Positions 1-7,378 of a stretch of 22,612 bases of DNA are shown here, piece after piece. The stretch's first letter is position 1. Each line of letters opens with the position of its first letter. Made by a program: the position numbers and the translations under genes. This stretch comes from JAEUOS01 sp964470865 (GTDB taxonomy: Bacteria; Pseudomonadota; Gammaproteobacteria; Burkholderiales; JAEUOS01): positions 1 to 22,612 of the forward strand of contig CAYYFR010000084.1 in the NCBI GenBank assembly GCA_964470865.1, given 5' to 3'. A model generated the notes under the pieces. It was not told where the DNA came from. It was given only the letters and a program-made list of their open reading frames with translations, and ran no database searches.

Positions 1-39
1 GTGCTCGGCCAGGCTCACCTTCCAGAACTCGGGTTCCAT
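1..39 (-). CDS. Possible N-terminal start of a gene running off the left edge
   Basis: On the minus strand an ATG at 39 opens a frame that stays open to the window edge and reads MEPEFWKVSLAEH. It lies 135 bases downstream of the selenoprotein gene and in the same orientation, so it could be the next gene of that operon. No convincing ribosome binding site precedes the ATG. Thirteen residues are too few to identify a family, so no function is proposed. Confidence 0.3.
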   Translation of the reverse strand, partial: MEPEFWKVSLAEH

Positions 40-174
40 TTCGCGTACGAGCTAGCAGCTTGACCGCGACTTGACCAATATCCTCGCCGCGCCCCTCGAC
101 CTGTTAAAGGCGCTGCGCCGGAATCCGGGCGTTCCAGGCCGCGCGCCCGTCGCTCTTTGGCAATGTTCTTTGGT

Positions 175-714
175 TCATGGGGACTCTCCGGTACGTTGGA
201 TCAGCGCCAGAATCGCCGGCAACGCAGCATCGGCGATGGCAGCCAATTCATCGGCGGACCGGTTCTGGATTGGATGGGGCACCCACGCCAGCGCCGCAGC
301 AAAGCCGAGCGAGCGCATCTGCGCATCGGCGGCCTGGCGAAACGCCTCGGAGGCGACGGCGCAACCCGGCACGCCGCGCCGGTCGAGATTTTGCAGGTCA
401 TGCAAACTGCATGACGTACAGGACCCTCAGTCGGCCAGCGCCTCGATGACCACGTCGCAGTGCAAGACGATGTCGGCGAGCACCTGCTCGGGCGCCGGCT
501 TGGTGTGGGTCGGCTTGGCGAAGCGCAGGACGGTGAGCCCGCGCCCTGTCAAGCGCAACTCCATATGGTCGAGAAATTCCTCGCTGCGCTCCTTGGAGAT
601 GCACAGGAGGCCGATGGTCGACTTGGCAAGGTCCGCCGTCGGCGCCAACCTCGCCCGCTGTACCGCCGCGGTTTCCGCAGTGGGGTCGCGCATGGTGAAT
701 TGATCCGTGTTCAT
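175..714 (-). CDS. UGSC-family selenoprotein (in-frame TGA read as selenocysteine)
   Basis: Reading from ATG at 714 and taking the TGA at 429-427 as selenocysteine gives one 179-residue protein. Residues 1-95 and 97-179 would otherwise be two unrelated frames. Around the TGA it reads A-D-U-G-S-C-T-S-C-S-L-H-D, with Sec96, Cys99 and Cys102. This matches the UGSC family known from microbial selenoproteomes, in which Sec or Cys sits in a U/C-G-S-C motif resembling a thiol-redox site. The downstream part, including RRGVPGCAVASEAF and WVPHPIQN, looks like the normal continuation of the family, so the frame is conserved past the TGA. A hairpin at 392-420 fits a bacterial SECIS. The start overlaps the stop of the thioredoxin-fusion gene by ATGA, implying translational coupling. 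The family's substrate is not known to me; a redox role is inferred. The alternative is a nonsense-mutated Cys version, which the hairpin argues against. Confidence 0.88.
392..420 (-). promoter_or_regulatory. Putative bacterial SECIS element
   Basis: On the minus strand, 11 nt after the TGA, a perfect 7-bp stem GTCATGC/GCATGAC (415-397) closes a 5-nt loop AGTTT with G at its second position. After one C-C mismatch the stem continues with TGTA pairing to TGCA, including one G-U. The loop starts 18 nt after the TGA. A G in the first positions of a small apical loop about 16-37 nt past UGA is the known pattern for SelB-recognised SECIS elements. The hairpin lies inside the coding sequence, as bacterial SECIS elements do. 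Confidence 0.8.
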
Positions 715-2156
715 GTGCCAATCTCCGTGGATACGATCTGAACTTCGGTGTGGCGGCGCTGCGCGGTCCAGCCGCCGATGATGGCGGAAAACAGCCCGCC
801 TGCTCCGCCCGCGCGCACGATGATGAGGCCTCCGAGGTGAAACTTGTCGATGACATCGCCTGCGCGTGAGGCATCGATGCCCTCCCCGACCCCTCCTGCA
901 CCGACGATCAGATCGAGCCCCGGCCGCTTCAAGGCCTGCCAGATGCCGGCCTCGATCTTCGCCCGGTCCCAGCCGCCCTGCTTGAAGATATCGTAGTGGT
1001 CGGGCGAGAGCACCAGGATCGCGTGCGACCACTGCGCGAGCTTCGGGTGGCACACCGCCCACAGCGCCATCGCCAGCGAACGCGCGAGGCTTGTCGGGTC
1101 GCGTGATCGCTGGTCGCAGACACCCTGCACGCCGTCGCCGTGAAACAGGGTGACCGTCGACGATCCGCGCGCATGGCCGCGCGCGACGTTAAGGGGCACC
1201 CAGTCGGGGTCGGTTTCGTCCTCGGCAAAGCAGAAGGTGAACTTGCCGGGATTGCCCATGACCGAGCGATCGATCTCCTGCGGTCGGCCGCCGCCGACGT
1301 TGCGGATCACCAGTTGCAGCGCGCGGCCGATGGTGGCGTTGGCGCGATTGCCCTGGCCGAGCGCGTTGCCGGCCCAGTTCATGCCGATGCGCCGGGTGAC
1401 GGGCCCGTTGACGATCACGACCGGCCCTGAAAACCAGAGCGTCGCGAGGAGGCCATGCATGGAGAATTCCGGGCGCAGCGCCGCTTCGATCGCGGCCAAT
1501 ACCACCGGAAAATATTCCGGGCGGCAGCCTGCCATTACCGCGTTGATCGCCGCCTTTTCGATAGTGCACGGCGCGAGGTCGGGCGGTATCGCACCGAGGA
1601 TCTCATGCGCCGCGCGTGTTGTGCCGCCGAGCATGCGCAGGATGCGCAAATCGGTCGGCGGTACGATCGGAAGCCCATCTGTCCAGCCGCGGTCGAACGC
1701 GGCTTCGACTTCATCGTCCATCGCGTCGACACCGATCGAGCGCGACGCGAAGCCGATGTCGCCATACTTGAGCATGAGCCGCTCGGGCATGCCCGGCTCC
1801 ATCGATCGCGAGCCGCATCCGGGACGATGCGCCGGCAGCCCCGGACCAAGATCTTCGATTCCGCAGACACGCCCCCACTCGACGCGGTTCCAGCCTTCGG
1901 TGCGGGCCGTCTCGACGCCGTCCTCCAGACGTATCAGGGTAGGGACGATCTCGACCTTGCGACGCCACGACTCTTCGAGGGCGCGGTCGTCGCGCGAGCC
2001 GCCGACGGCTTCGGGAAAAGCGGGATCGTCTTGAGAGTAAAGGGTCAACTCGCGACGTCGGCGCAAGTCGGCGAGCACCGGTTCGACCATGCGGCAGGTC
2101 TCGCAATCGCGCTTGAGCAATATCAGAAACTTCATCCCGCGCACTTCCATTGTCAC
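711..2156 (-). CDS. Thioredoxin-like / conserved unknown domain fusion protein, partner of the UGSC selenoprotein
   Basis: This is a 481-residue protein from GTG at 2156, with AAAGG five bases upstream; ATGs at 2150 and 2135 are alternatives. Residues 8-100 look like a small thioredoxin or glutaredoxin-type fold: strand KFLILLKRD, active site C18-E-T-C21, helix, and the cis-proline segment IVPTLIRL at 70-77. From about 145 to 481 comes a second domain with no fold I can name. Its notable segments are DRGWTDGLPIVPPT, INAVMAGCRPEYFPVVLAA, NRANATIGRALQL, NVGG and IIVRAGGAGGLFSAIIGGW. No signal peptide or membrane helix is seen, so it is probably cytoplasmic. It overlaps the selenoprotein gene by 4 bp and follows sodC by 40 bp. 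A thiol-redox relay to the Sec protein is inferred from the CxxC motif and gene coupling, not shown. Confidence 0.8.
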   Translation of the reverse strand: MTMEVRGMKFLILLKRDCETCRMVEPVLADLRRRRELTLYSQDDPAFPEAVGGSRDDRALEESWRRKVEIVPTLIRLEDGVETARTEGWNRVEWGRVCGIEDLGPGLPAHRPGCGSRSMEPGMPERLMLKYGDIGFASRSIGVDAMDDEVEAAFDRGWTDGLPIVPPTDLRILRMLGGTTRAAHEILGAIPPDLAPCTIEKAAINAVMAGCRPEYFPVVLAAIEAALRPEFSMHGLLATLWFSGPVVIVNGPVTRRIGMNWAGNALGQGNRANATIGRALQLVIRNVGGGRPQEIDRSVMGNPGKFTFCFAEDETDPDWVPLNVARGHARGSSTVTLFHGDGVQGVCDQRSRDPTSLARSLAMALWAVCHPKLAQWSHAILVLSPDHYDIFKQGGWDRAKIEAGIWQALKRPGLDLIVGAGGVGEGIDASRAGDVIDKFHLGGLIIVRAGGAGGLFSAIIGGWTAQRRHTEVQIVSTEIGT

Positions 2157-2196
2157 GCGAACCTTTCGGCGACCGACATTCGCGGGCAGAGCCGCG

Positions 2197-2712
2197 TCAA
2201 TCAGCCTTGATCACCCCGCAGGCGATGCGCGCCCCGGTATTGCCGGTTGGCTGCGTCTTGAAGTCGTCCGGATCCGCATGGATGATGAGGCCGCGCCCGA
2301 TGATGTTGCCCGTACCGTGCCCAAGAGTAATGAGGTCGAGCGTGACATTGAGCCTGGCGCGGCCGTCCTTCGCTGCCTTCAGCGCCGGCAGGTCGCCGGC
2401 ATGGCGCGCGCCGGTGGACGGATTGCCGTGCGGCTTGCCGAAAGGATCGAAATGGCCTTTGGCGCTCATGCCATCGCCGGAACTGCAGTCACCGACTTCG
2501 TGGATGTGAAAGCCGTGCTCCGATTCCGGCTTGAGGCCCTGGACAAACACGGAGACCTGCACCTTGCCGCCGACCTCTTCGAAGGTCGCCTCGCCGAAAG
2601 TCTTGCTGCCTTTGGTGGGTTGTAGTTGCGCGGTTGCGCGCAAGGGCTCGACCGGCATGGTCTGGCAGGCGGCGAGAAACAGCGCGGCGATTGCGGTGGT
2701 GGTGCGATACAT
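2197..2712 (-). CDS. sodC: Cu/Zn superoxide dismutase, lipoprotein
   Basis: This 171-residue protein dismutates superoxide to peroxide and oxygen in the cell envelope. The start at 2712 is fixed by AGGAG eight bases upstream. The N-terminus MYRTTTAIAALFLAAC is a lipoprotein signal with lipobox Cys16, so the mature enzyme should be membrane-anchored in the periplasm. Family signatures are all present: HGFHIHEVGDC (66-76, copper His69 and His71), the KGHFDPFGKPH and ARHAGDLP zinc-region segments (His87, His95, His104, Asp107), LIIHADPDDF (copper His145) and GARIACGVI, whose Cys165 would pair with Cys76. Length is normal for bacterial SodC. It lies 40 bp upstream of the thioredoxin-fusion gene in the same direction and may be the first gene of the selenoprotein operon. 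Confidence 0.95.
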   Translation of the reverse strand: MYRTTTAIAALFLAACQTMPVEPLRATAQLQPTKGSKTFGEATFEEVGGKVQVSVFVQGLKPESEHGFHIHEVGDCSSGDGMSAKGHFDPFGKPHGNPSTGARHAGDLPALKAAKDGRARLNVTLDLITLGHGTGNIIGRGLIIHADPDDFKTQPTGNTGARIACGVIKAD

Positions 2713-2816
2713 GGGTTTTCTCCTATAAACTCGGTAATGAACGGATGGAACGAAGCCCTTGAGCCTTGAACGCAGCAACCATGCACCCAGGCGGCACGGG
2801 ACGGGAAGCTTCTAGG

Positions 2817-2834
2817 GACGGTGGCGCCGCCGTC
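2817..2834 (-). terminator. Possible hairpin after dctM
   Basis: Directly after the dctM stop on the minus strand lies an imperfect inverted repeat: GACGG and CCGTC pair, with one inner G-C after a C-A mismatch and a GCGC loop. There is no T-run after it, so it is at best a weak or factor-dependent terminator between dctM and sodC. Confidence 0.25.
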
Positions 2835-2837
2835 AGC

Positions 2838-4124
2838 CTACTTGGCGAACGCGTCGACTACCAGCACGCTTGGCAACCAGGTCGCCAGCGCCGGGAAGAA
2901 GATCACCAGCAGCAGCACCGTCAGGTCGCCGATAAAGAACGGAATGGCTCCCTTGAGCACCTGCGGCAGCGGGATCTTCGATGAGCCACTTACGGCGAAC
3001 AAGTTCAGTCCCACCGGCGGCGTCACCACCCCCATCTCGACGTTGAGCGTGACCAGGATCGCCAGGTGCACCGGGTCGATCTTGAGTGCCATGGCGATCG
3101 GGAAGATTACCGGCACGGTCAGGATCACCATCGCCACGCCGTCCACGAACATGCCCAGGACGATGAGCACCAGCATGTAGGCGAAGATGAACGAGAGCGG
3201 CGTCAGGCCCCAACTGGTCACCGTCTCGGCGATCCGCTGCGGCCAGTACATGTTGGCGGCGAGGAACTGGAACACGCCGACGCTGCCGATCAGGAACACC
3301 ACCACTGCAGTCAGGTTGAGCGAACGCTGGGCGGTGGGCAGGATCTGGCGCACGAACGTCATGCCTTTGCTGAGCACACCGTAGAGCAGGGCATAGCCGC
3401 AAGCCGCCGCTGCCGCCTCGGTGGGCGTGAACAGCCCGCCGTAGAGCCCGCCCAGGATAACGATCGGCATGCCGAGCGCCGGCGCCGCGCCGAGAAACTC
3501 GATAAAGACCCGCCTGACTTCGAATTTTCCGGGCGGCAGCTTGATGATCAGGGCGATGACGACGACCGTGACCGCGTTCAACAGCGCCAGCAGAAGGCCG
3601 GGAATCACGCCGGCGAAGAACAGCTCGACGATGGAGGTCTCCGTGATGATGCCGAAAACGAGCAAGATGATGCTGGGCGGAATGAGCATGGCGATGCCCC
3701 CTGCGGTTGCGACCAGGCCACCCGAGAGCCAGTCCGGATACCCGCGCTTGCGCATTTCCGGGATGGCGATTACGGCCATGGCCGCCGCCATCGCCACGCT
3801 GGAGCCGGAAATGGCGCCGAACAACACGCAGGCGAGCACGGTGGCGACGCCGAAGCCACCTGGCAACCAGCCCACCAGAGAATCGGCGAAACGGAACAGC
3901 TGCCCGACCAGGCCGGTCTTCTCCATCAGGAAACCGGCAAAGATGAAAAGCGGTATTGCCATCAGCGAGTATTTGCTGATGAAGCTGAAGAAGGCGCGGA
4001 AGATCACCGTCGGTTCCAGCACCGGATCGAACATGATGTACGAGGCCGCCGCCGCGCTTAGGGCAATGCCGATCGGCACCGACAGCACGAGCAGGACCAG
4101 CAGGACGATTCCAACCAGTTGCAT
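2838..4124 (-). CDS. dctM: TRAP transporter large permease subunit (DctM)
   Basis: This 428-residue, highly hydrophobic protein has roughly a dozen predicted membrane segments, starting with MQLVGIVLLVLLVLSVPIGI. It carries DctM-family features such as GSVAMAAAMAVIAIPEM, the GGIAMLIPPSIILLVFG segment and VEMGVVTPPVGLNLFAVSG near the C-terminus. The large subunit forms the sodium-coupled substrate pathway across the inner membrane. The start at 4124 has GGGAG just upstream (ATAGAAGGGAGCGGAT). It follows dctQ by 26 bp and completes a dctP-dctQ-dctM operon. Length is normal and no damage is seen. Confidence 0.95.
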   Translation of the reverse strand: MQLVGIVLLVLLVLSVPIGIALSAAAASYIMFDPVLEPTVIFRAFFSFISKYSLMAIPLFIFAGFLMEKTGLVGQLFRFADSLVGWLPGGFGVATVLACVLFGAISGSSVAMAAAMAVIAIPEMRKRGYPDWLSGGLVATAGGIAMLIPPSIILLVFGIITETSIVELFFAGVIPGLLLALLNAVTVVVIALIIKLPPGKFEVRRVFIEFLGAAPALGMPIVILGGLYGGLFTPTEAAAAACGYALLYGVLSKGMTFVRQILPTAQRSLNLTAVVVFLIGSVGVFQFLAANMYWPQRIAETVTSWGLTPLSFIFAYMLVLIVLGMFVDGVAMVILTVPVIFPIAMALKIDPVHLAILVTLNVEMGVVTPPVGLNLFAVSGSSKIPLPQVLKGAIPFFIGDLTVLLLVIFFPALATWLPSVLVVDAFAK

Positions 4125-4150
4125 ATCCGCTCCCTTCTATCTGCGGCGGG

Positions 4151-4699
4151 TCAGTGCCCGCCTTCGGCGTCTTCCGGTTCCTCGGGGACGCTGCACCCGC
4201 GCAGTCGCTGGATGCCGAAATAGACCTGGAACGCCTGGGTCACGGCCATGAAGGCGAAGCCGAGCAGCAGCGCCAGCAGGAATGGCCACATCGGAAACGC
4301 CAGGCTTTCGGTGCGGCTTTCGTACTTGAACGCGTCCTCGACCTCGGCTATGCCCCACCACACCACGGCCGCGAGGAACGCCATGGACAGCGTGTTGGCA
4401 ACGACCTTCAGCACTTCGCCCGCCGCCTTTGCGCGCGGGCCCGCGACCGCGCACAGCTCCGGTATCACCGTGACTGCGAGGTGCGAGTTCTTGCGTTGCG
4501 CGACGCAGAAGTAGAGGTACACCCCGCTCAGCATGATGAAGGTGACCGCATCCTGCTGCCAATCGAAGGACTTGCCGATGGCGTAGCGTCGGCCAACCTC
4601 CAGCAGCGCCAGCAGGGTGCAGCCGAGCAGCAGCAGGGCCGCGAAGCGCGCCAGGATCTTGTCCTGGAACGCGCGCCAGAACTCGTATGCCTTTTCCAT
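4151..4699 (-). CDS. dctQ: TRAP transporter small permease subunit (DctQ)
   Basis: This 182-residue protein has four hydrophobic segments: about 18-35 (ARFAALLLLGCTLLALL), 50-65, 95-115, and 137-160 (FPMWPFLLALLLGFAF). It contains the family-like stretch DWQQDAVTFIMLSGVYLYFCVAQRKN. DctQ partners the large subunit DctM in the inner membrane. Only 11 bases separate it from the dctP stop, and no strong Shine-Dalgarno sequence is visible, so translational coupling to dctP is likely. The C-terminal tail VPEEPEDAEGGH is polar and presumably cytoplasmic. Confidence 0.92.
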   Translation of the reverse strand: MEKAYEFWRAFQDKILARFAALLLLGCTLLALLEVGRRYAIGKSFDWQQDAVTFIMLSGVYLYFCVAQRKNSHLAVTVIPELCAVAGPRAKAAGEVLKVVANTLSMAFLAAVVWWGIAEVEDAFKYESRTESLAFPMWPFLLALLLGFAFMAVTQAFQVYFGIQRLRGCSVPEEPEDAEGGH

Positions 4700-4710
4700 T
4701 CAGGCGACCG

Positions 4711-5844
4711 TCAGCGGATGACGATCTTCGAGGCGTGCTTGGAGCAGTCGACCTTCTCGATCCACGACGAGCCGACCGGGTGCTTCTGGGAGAGCGCGCG
4801 CCCTTCCTTGACGAAGGTATCGACCCACGGACTCACCGCAGCCGGGGTCTTGCTCTTGATATAGCGCGCCGGCGCGTCGCCCATGGTGCTGGTAAACGCG
4901 GAGACCTCCGTCGGGTTCAACCAGTACACGCCCGGCTTGGACGGGTCCTTGGTGCCGTACTTGTCGTAGGTCATCTTGTCGACGCACCAGTTGAGTTCCT
5001 TCTGCAACTGGACCGTCTCGGTGATCAGACTCTCCAGCGCGTCCTGGGTCGGCTTGGGCAAGCGGTCCCACCAGCGCCGGCTCGCGCCCAGCATGTAGTA
5101 GTCGCTGGTGAACGCGCCGGCGCCGCCGGTGGTGTAAAAGGGCGCCTGTTGGCGCACCGCGAGCCAGCCGCCGATGCTGGTCTGCAAGCCGTCGATCACG
5201 CCGGATTCCAGCGCAGTCGGCACTTCGCCGAATGCCATCACCACGGGGCTCGCTTTCCAGACTTCAAGCGAGGCGTTCTCGACCGGGCCCATGCTGCGGA
5301 TCTTCCGGCCGCTGAAATCTGCGGGGGTGGCGTAGCGCTTCTTGCCGCCCACGCCCATGCCAAAGCTCATGTGCCCGGTACCGAACACCCGGATCAGCTG
5401 GTTTTTGTGCATCCGCTCGATCAACATCTGGTAAGTCTTGGTAGATTCGAGATTGTCCACCGCACCGACCGTGGTCAGGATGCCGGGGCCCACCATGGTC
5501 ATCATCCACGGATCGACTGGCGCCGCCTTGCCCATCTGCAGCCACGACATCTCCAGGTTGCCCTGGCGCATCGCCTCGAAAGCCTCAGGGATGGTGTACA
5601 GGGCGCCGGCGAAATACAGGCGCGCCTCGCTACCGGGAATCACTTGCGGCAAGCGCTCCCTGAAGTGATTCATCGCGAGGCCGGCCGGATGCGGCGCGGG
5701 CGGGAAGTCCGCCGCAAAGCGCAGCACCACGGGCTTGATCGCCTGCGCGTGGGCCGCGCGCTCGGGAAGACCCACGCTTGCGGCAAGCGCAACTACCAGC
5801 GTAGCGGCAGCGGCTTTAATGAAAAGACCTTGTGTGTCGAACAT
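4711..5844 (-). CDS. dctP: TRAP transporter periplasmic substrate-binding protein (DctP)
   Basis: This 377-residue protein captures the substrate in the periplasm for DctQM. The start at 5844 is preferred because AGGAGG lies six bases before it; a tandem ATG at 5847 is the alternative. The frame is open further upstream but without signal-peptide character. Residues 1-33 form a Sec signal ending AHA-QA. The region KIRSMGPVENASLEVWKASP (181-200) carries the conserved arginine (Arg183) that in this family usually salt-bridges the substrate carboxylate. It is followed by the typical EVPTALESGVIDGLQT. The substrate is therefore probably an organic acid, but which one cannot be read from sequence. 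Confidence 0.92.
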   Translation of the reverse strand: MFDTQGLFIKAAAATLVVALAASVGLPERAAHAQAIKPVVLRFAADFPPAPHPAGLAMNHFRERLPQVIPGSEARLYFAGALYTIPEAFEAMRQGNLEMSWLQMGKAAPVDPWMMTMVGPGILTTVGAVDNLESTKTYQMLIERMHKNQLIRVFGTGHMSFGMGVGGKKRYATPADFSGRKIRSMGPVENASLEVWKASPVVMAFGEVPTALESGVIDGLQTSIGGWLAVRQQAPFYTTGGAGAFTSDYYMLGASRRWWDRLPKPTQDALESLITETVQLQKELNWCVDKMTYDKYGTKDPSKPGVYWLNPTEVSAFTSTMGDAPARYIKSKTPAAVSPWVDTFVKEGRALSQKHPVGSSWIEKVDCSKHASKIVIR

Positions 5845-6175
5845 CATGTGCCTCCTCTTCGGAAAGTGATCGCAGCGGCGGCTTACTTTCATGCCGACGC
5901 AGAAACGACAAATTTCTGCACTTACAGCTTGTCGAGAAACGCTTCTTGCGAAAACCAGGTGGTCGAATCGATTGACCATGGAAGTCGCGACGTTTTTTTT
6001 CACTCGTAGCCGATTTTCAACATCTTTTTTTGATTTTTTTGCCGCAAATTATTCATATCCTTCATCTTATCATCACAATGTTGTCCAGGATAAAAACGGC
6101 GTTGGGCCGTCCAGTAGCGTAGGGTAGGGGTGAATCGCCAAACCCACCCGACCCGAACGACACAGGAGGCCCAAC
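5845..6175 (-). promoter_or_regulatory. AT-rich leader of the TRAP operon with an inverted repeat
   Basis: This 331-base gap separates dctP from the divergent transposase gene. From about 5990 to 6090 it is far more AT-rich than its surroundings, with runs of 8, 7 and 7 T on the plus strand. On the minus strand it must hold the dctP promoter, but no clear -35/-10 pair could be fixed. At 5899-5919 there is a 7-bp inverted repeat GCAGAAA/TTTCTGC around 7 nt, about 55-75 bases upstream of dctP, suitable for a dimeric regulator. No small gene was found. The part beyond about 6090 probably belongs to the left end of the insertion sequence. Confidence 0.4.
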
Positions 6176-6788
6176 GTGAACGCATCATGGGGCATGTTCA
6201 GCCAGATACTCAAGCTTATTCCGCGCACTGATTTCGAAAGCATCGTCAAGACGACGGCGGCACAGAACGGGGCGAAGGGGTTATCGAGTTGGGGCCGGCT
6301 CGTCGCCATGCTGTTCTGTCAGCTCGGCCGGGCGCACTCGTTGCGTGAAATCGAAGGGGGTTTGAAAAGCTGCGAGGGGAAGCGTTCGCATCTTGGGATC
6401 GAAGCGCCGGCACGGTCGTCGCTGGCCTATGCCAATGCGCACCGGCCCTGGCAAACCTTCGACAAGGTGTTCTACGGGCTCTACGAAACGGTTGCCGCGC
6501 GCGCCCTCGGCAAGCACAAGTTCCGCTTCAACAACAAGCTGGTCAGCATCGATTCGACGGTGGTCGACCTGTGCCTGTCGATGTACGACTGGGCCAAGTA
6601 TCGGCAAACCACGGGGGCGGTGAAGTTGCATCTGTTACTCGATCACGATGGTTGTCTGCCGTGCTTCGGCCTCATCACCGACGGCAAGGTGCATGAGTTG
6701 AAGGTCGCGCACCAGATTCATTGCGCTCCCGGCACCATCGTGGTTGACGACCGTGGCTACAACGACTACCGTCTGTTCGCCAGTTGGC
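6090..6788 (+). mobile_element. Remnant of an IS4-family insertion sequence (5' part only)
   Basis: The element is recognised by its transposase, whose protein similarity stops abruptly near 6788. The left boundary is uncertain: the AT-rich sequence gives way to GC-rich sequence around 6090. A short inverted pair CGTTGGGCC/GGCCCAACG at 6099 and 6167 flanks the leader. No right terminal inverted repeat or target duplication can be identified because the 3' part is missing. Confidence 0.6.
6176..6788 (+). pseudogene. IS4-family transposase, 3'-truncated
   Basis: The gene starts at GTG 6176 with AGGAGG six bases upstream. Residues 1-204 look like an IS4-type DDE transposase: an N-terminal region with AMLFCQLGRAHSLREIEGGL, first catalytic Asp in KLVSIDSTVVDLCLSMYDWA (Asp126), AVKLHLLLDHDG, and second Asp in VVDDRGYNDYRLF (191/192). 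After Trp204 the frame stays open but turns into arginine-rich sequence unlike any transposase. The second half, including the catalytic Glu, has been lost, and the protein cannot be active. It reads on the plus strand, opposite to its neighbours, consistent with insertion and later decay. Confidence 0.85.
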
Positions 6789-6897
6789 CGCCGCGCCGGC
6801 GGTCGCGCAGGCATCGCAGCCGCGCGCGCAGGCTGAAAGTGGATACGGCTTGCCGCAGCGGATGCAGGCGAGGGAGGGGGAAGTTGTCATTCGGCGA

Positions 6898-7377
6898 CTA
6901 CCAGCGCGTACGAGCTGTAGCGATGATCAAGGGATTCGCGGTAGGCATCATTCTTCCAGCACATGGATGAAGCGTTGGTTTGCCGGGCAGTCGATAGACG
7001 GAATAGTCGCGCAGATCCACGGTGGCAATGCGACGTAGCTTGAGGTGTGCGGCCAGGTAAACGAGGCTGGCATCGCAAAAATCCATCGGCAGATCGTCGT
7101 AGCGATCCATCAGTCGCCACAGTTCGGCAACAGCATCGGCAGGAGGGCATTCGATGCGCAAGTGTCCGATCGATTGCGCTTTGGTTACCCAGGCGAAGAA
7201 ATGCCGTTGCTTCGATGTTTGCAAGAGCGCGCAAGTTTCGGCGAACACCGCCCAGGTCGTGATCGTTACGCCCTTGAAACCGGAAAAGAACGCCTTGCAG
7301 CGATCATGGTGCGTGTCTTTCGGATTGAACAAGCCGACGAAGTAGCCGGTGTCCGCGAGCATCCCGGCTTCGCGCAT
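6898..7377 (-). CDS. PIN-domain (VapC-like) ribonuclease with an apparently frameshifted C-terminus
   Basis: From ATG 7377, or ATG 7362 (MLADTGYFVGL), the protein carries the acidic residues of PIN nucleases: Asp in LADTGYFVGLF, Glu in VFAETCALL, Asp in PMDFCDASLVYLA and Asp in IATVDLRDYSVYRLPG. PIN toxins cut RNA and are held in check by a cognate antitoxin. After YRLPG the frame reads into an unrelated tail to 6898. Removing one A from the GGCAAACC run would restore NQRFIHVLEE and a stop at 6948, the kind of ending seen in this family. So the gene has probably lost its native tail through a one-base insertion, or the base is a sequencing error. The catalytic core is complete. It starts one base after a short upstream ORF. 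Confidence 0.7.
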   Translation of the reverse strand: MREAGMLADTGYFVGLFNPKDTHHDRCKAFFSGFKGVTITTWAVFAETCALLQTSKQRHFFAWVTKAQSIGHLRIECPPADAVAELWRLMDRYDDLPMDFCDASLVYLAAHLKLRRIATVDLRDYSVYRLPGKPTLHPCAGRMMPTANPLIIATARTRW

Positions 7378-7378
7378 C

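Noticed and set aside
427..429. The TGA as a simple nonsense mutation making a pseudogene
   Set aside because: The frame is intact on both sides, the TGA sits exactly at the redox position of the UGSC motif, and a properly spaced SECIS-like hairpin follows. The presence of Sec machinery elsewhere in the genome was not checkable.
427..1062. A 211-residue minus-strand frame spanning the end of the thioredoxin-fusion gene and the start of the selenoprotein
   Set aside because: Only the part from ATG 714 is protein-like; the upstream part is an out-of-frame reading of the fusion gene.
6789..6970. Continuation of the transposase frame after residue 204
   Set aside because: The translation turns Arg-rich and loses all resemblance to DDE transposases; the frame stays open only because of base composition.
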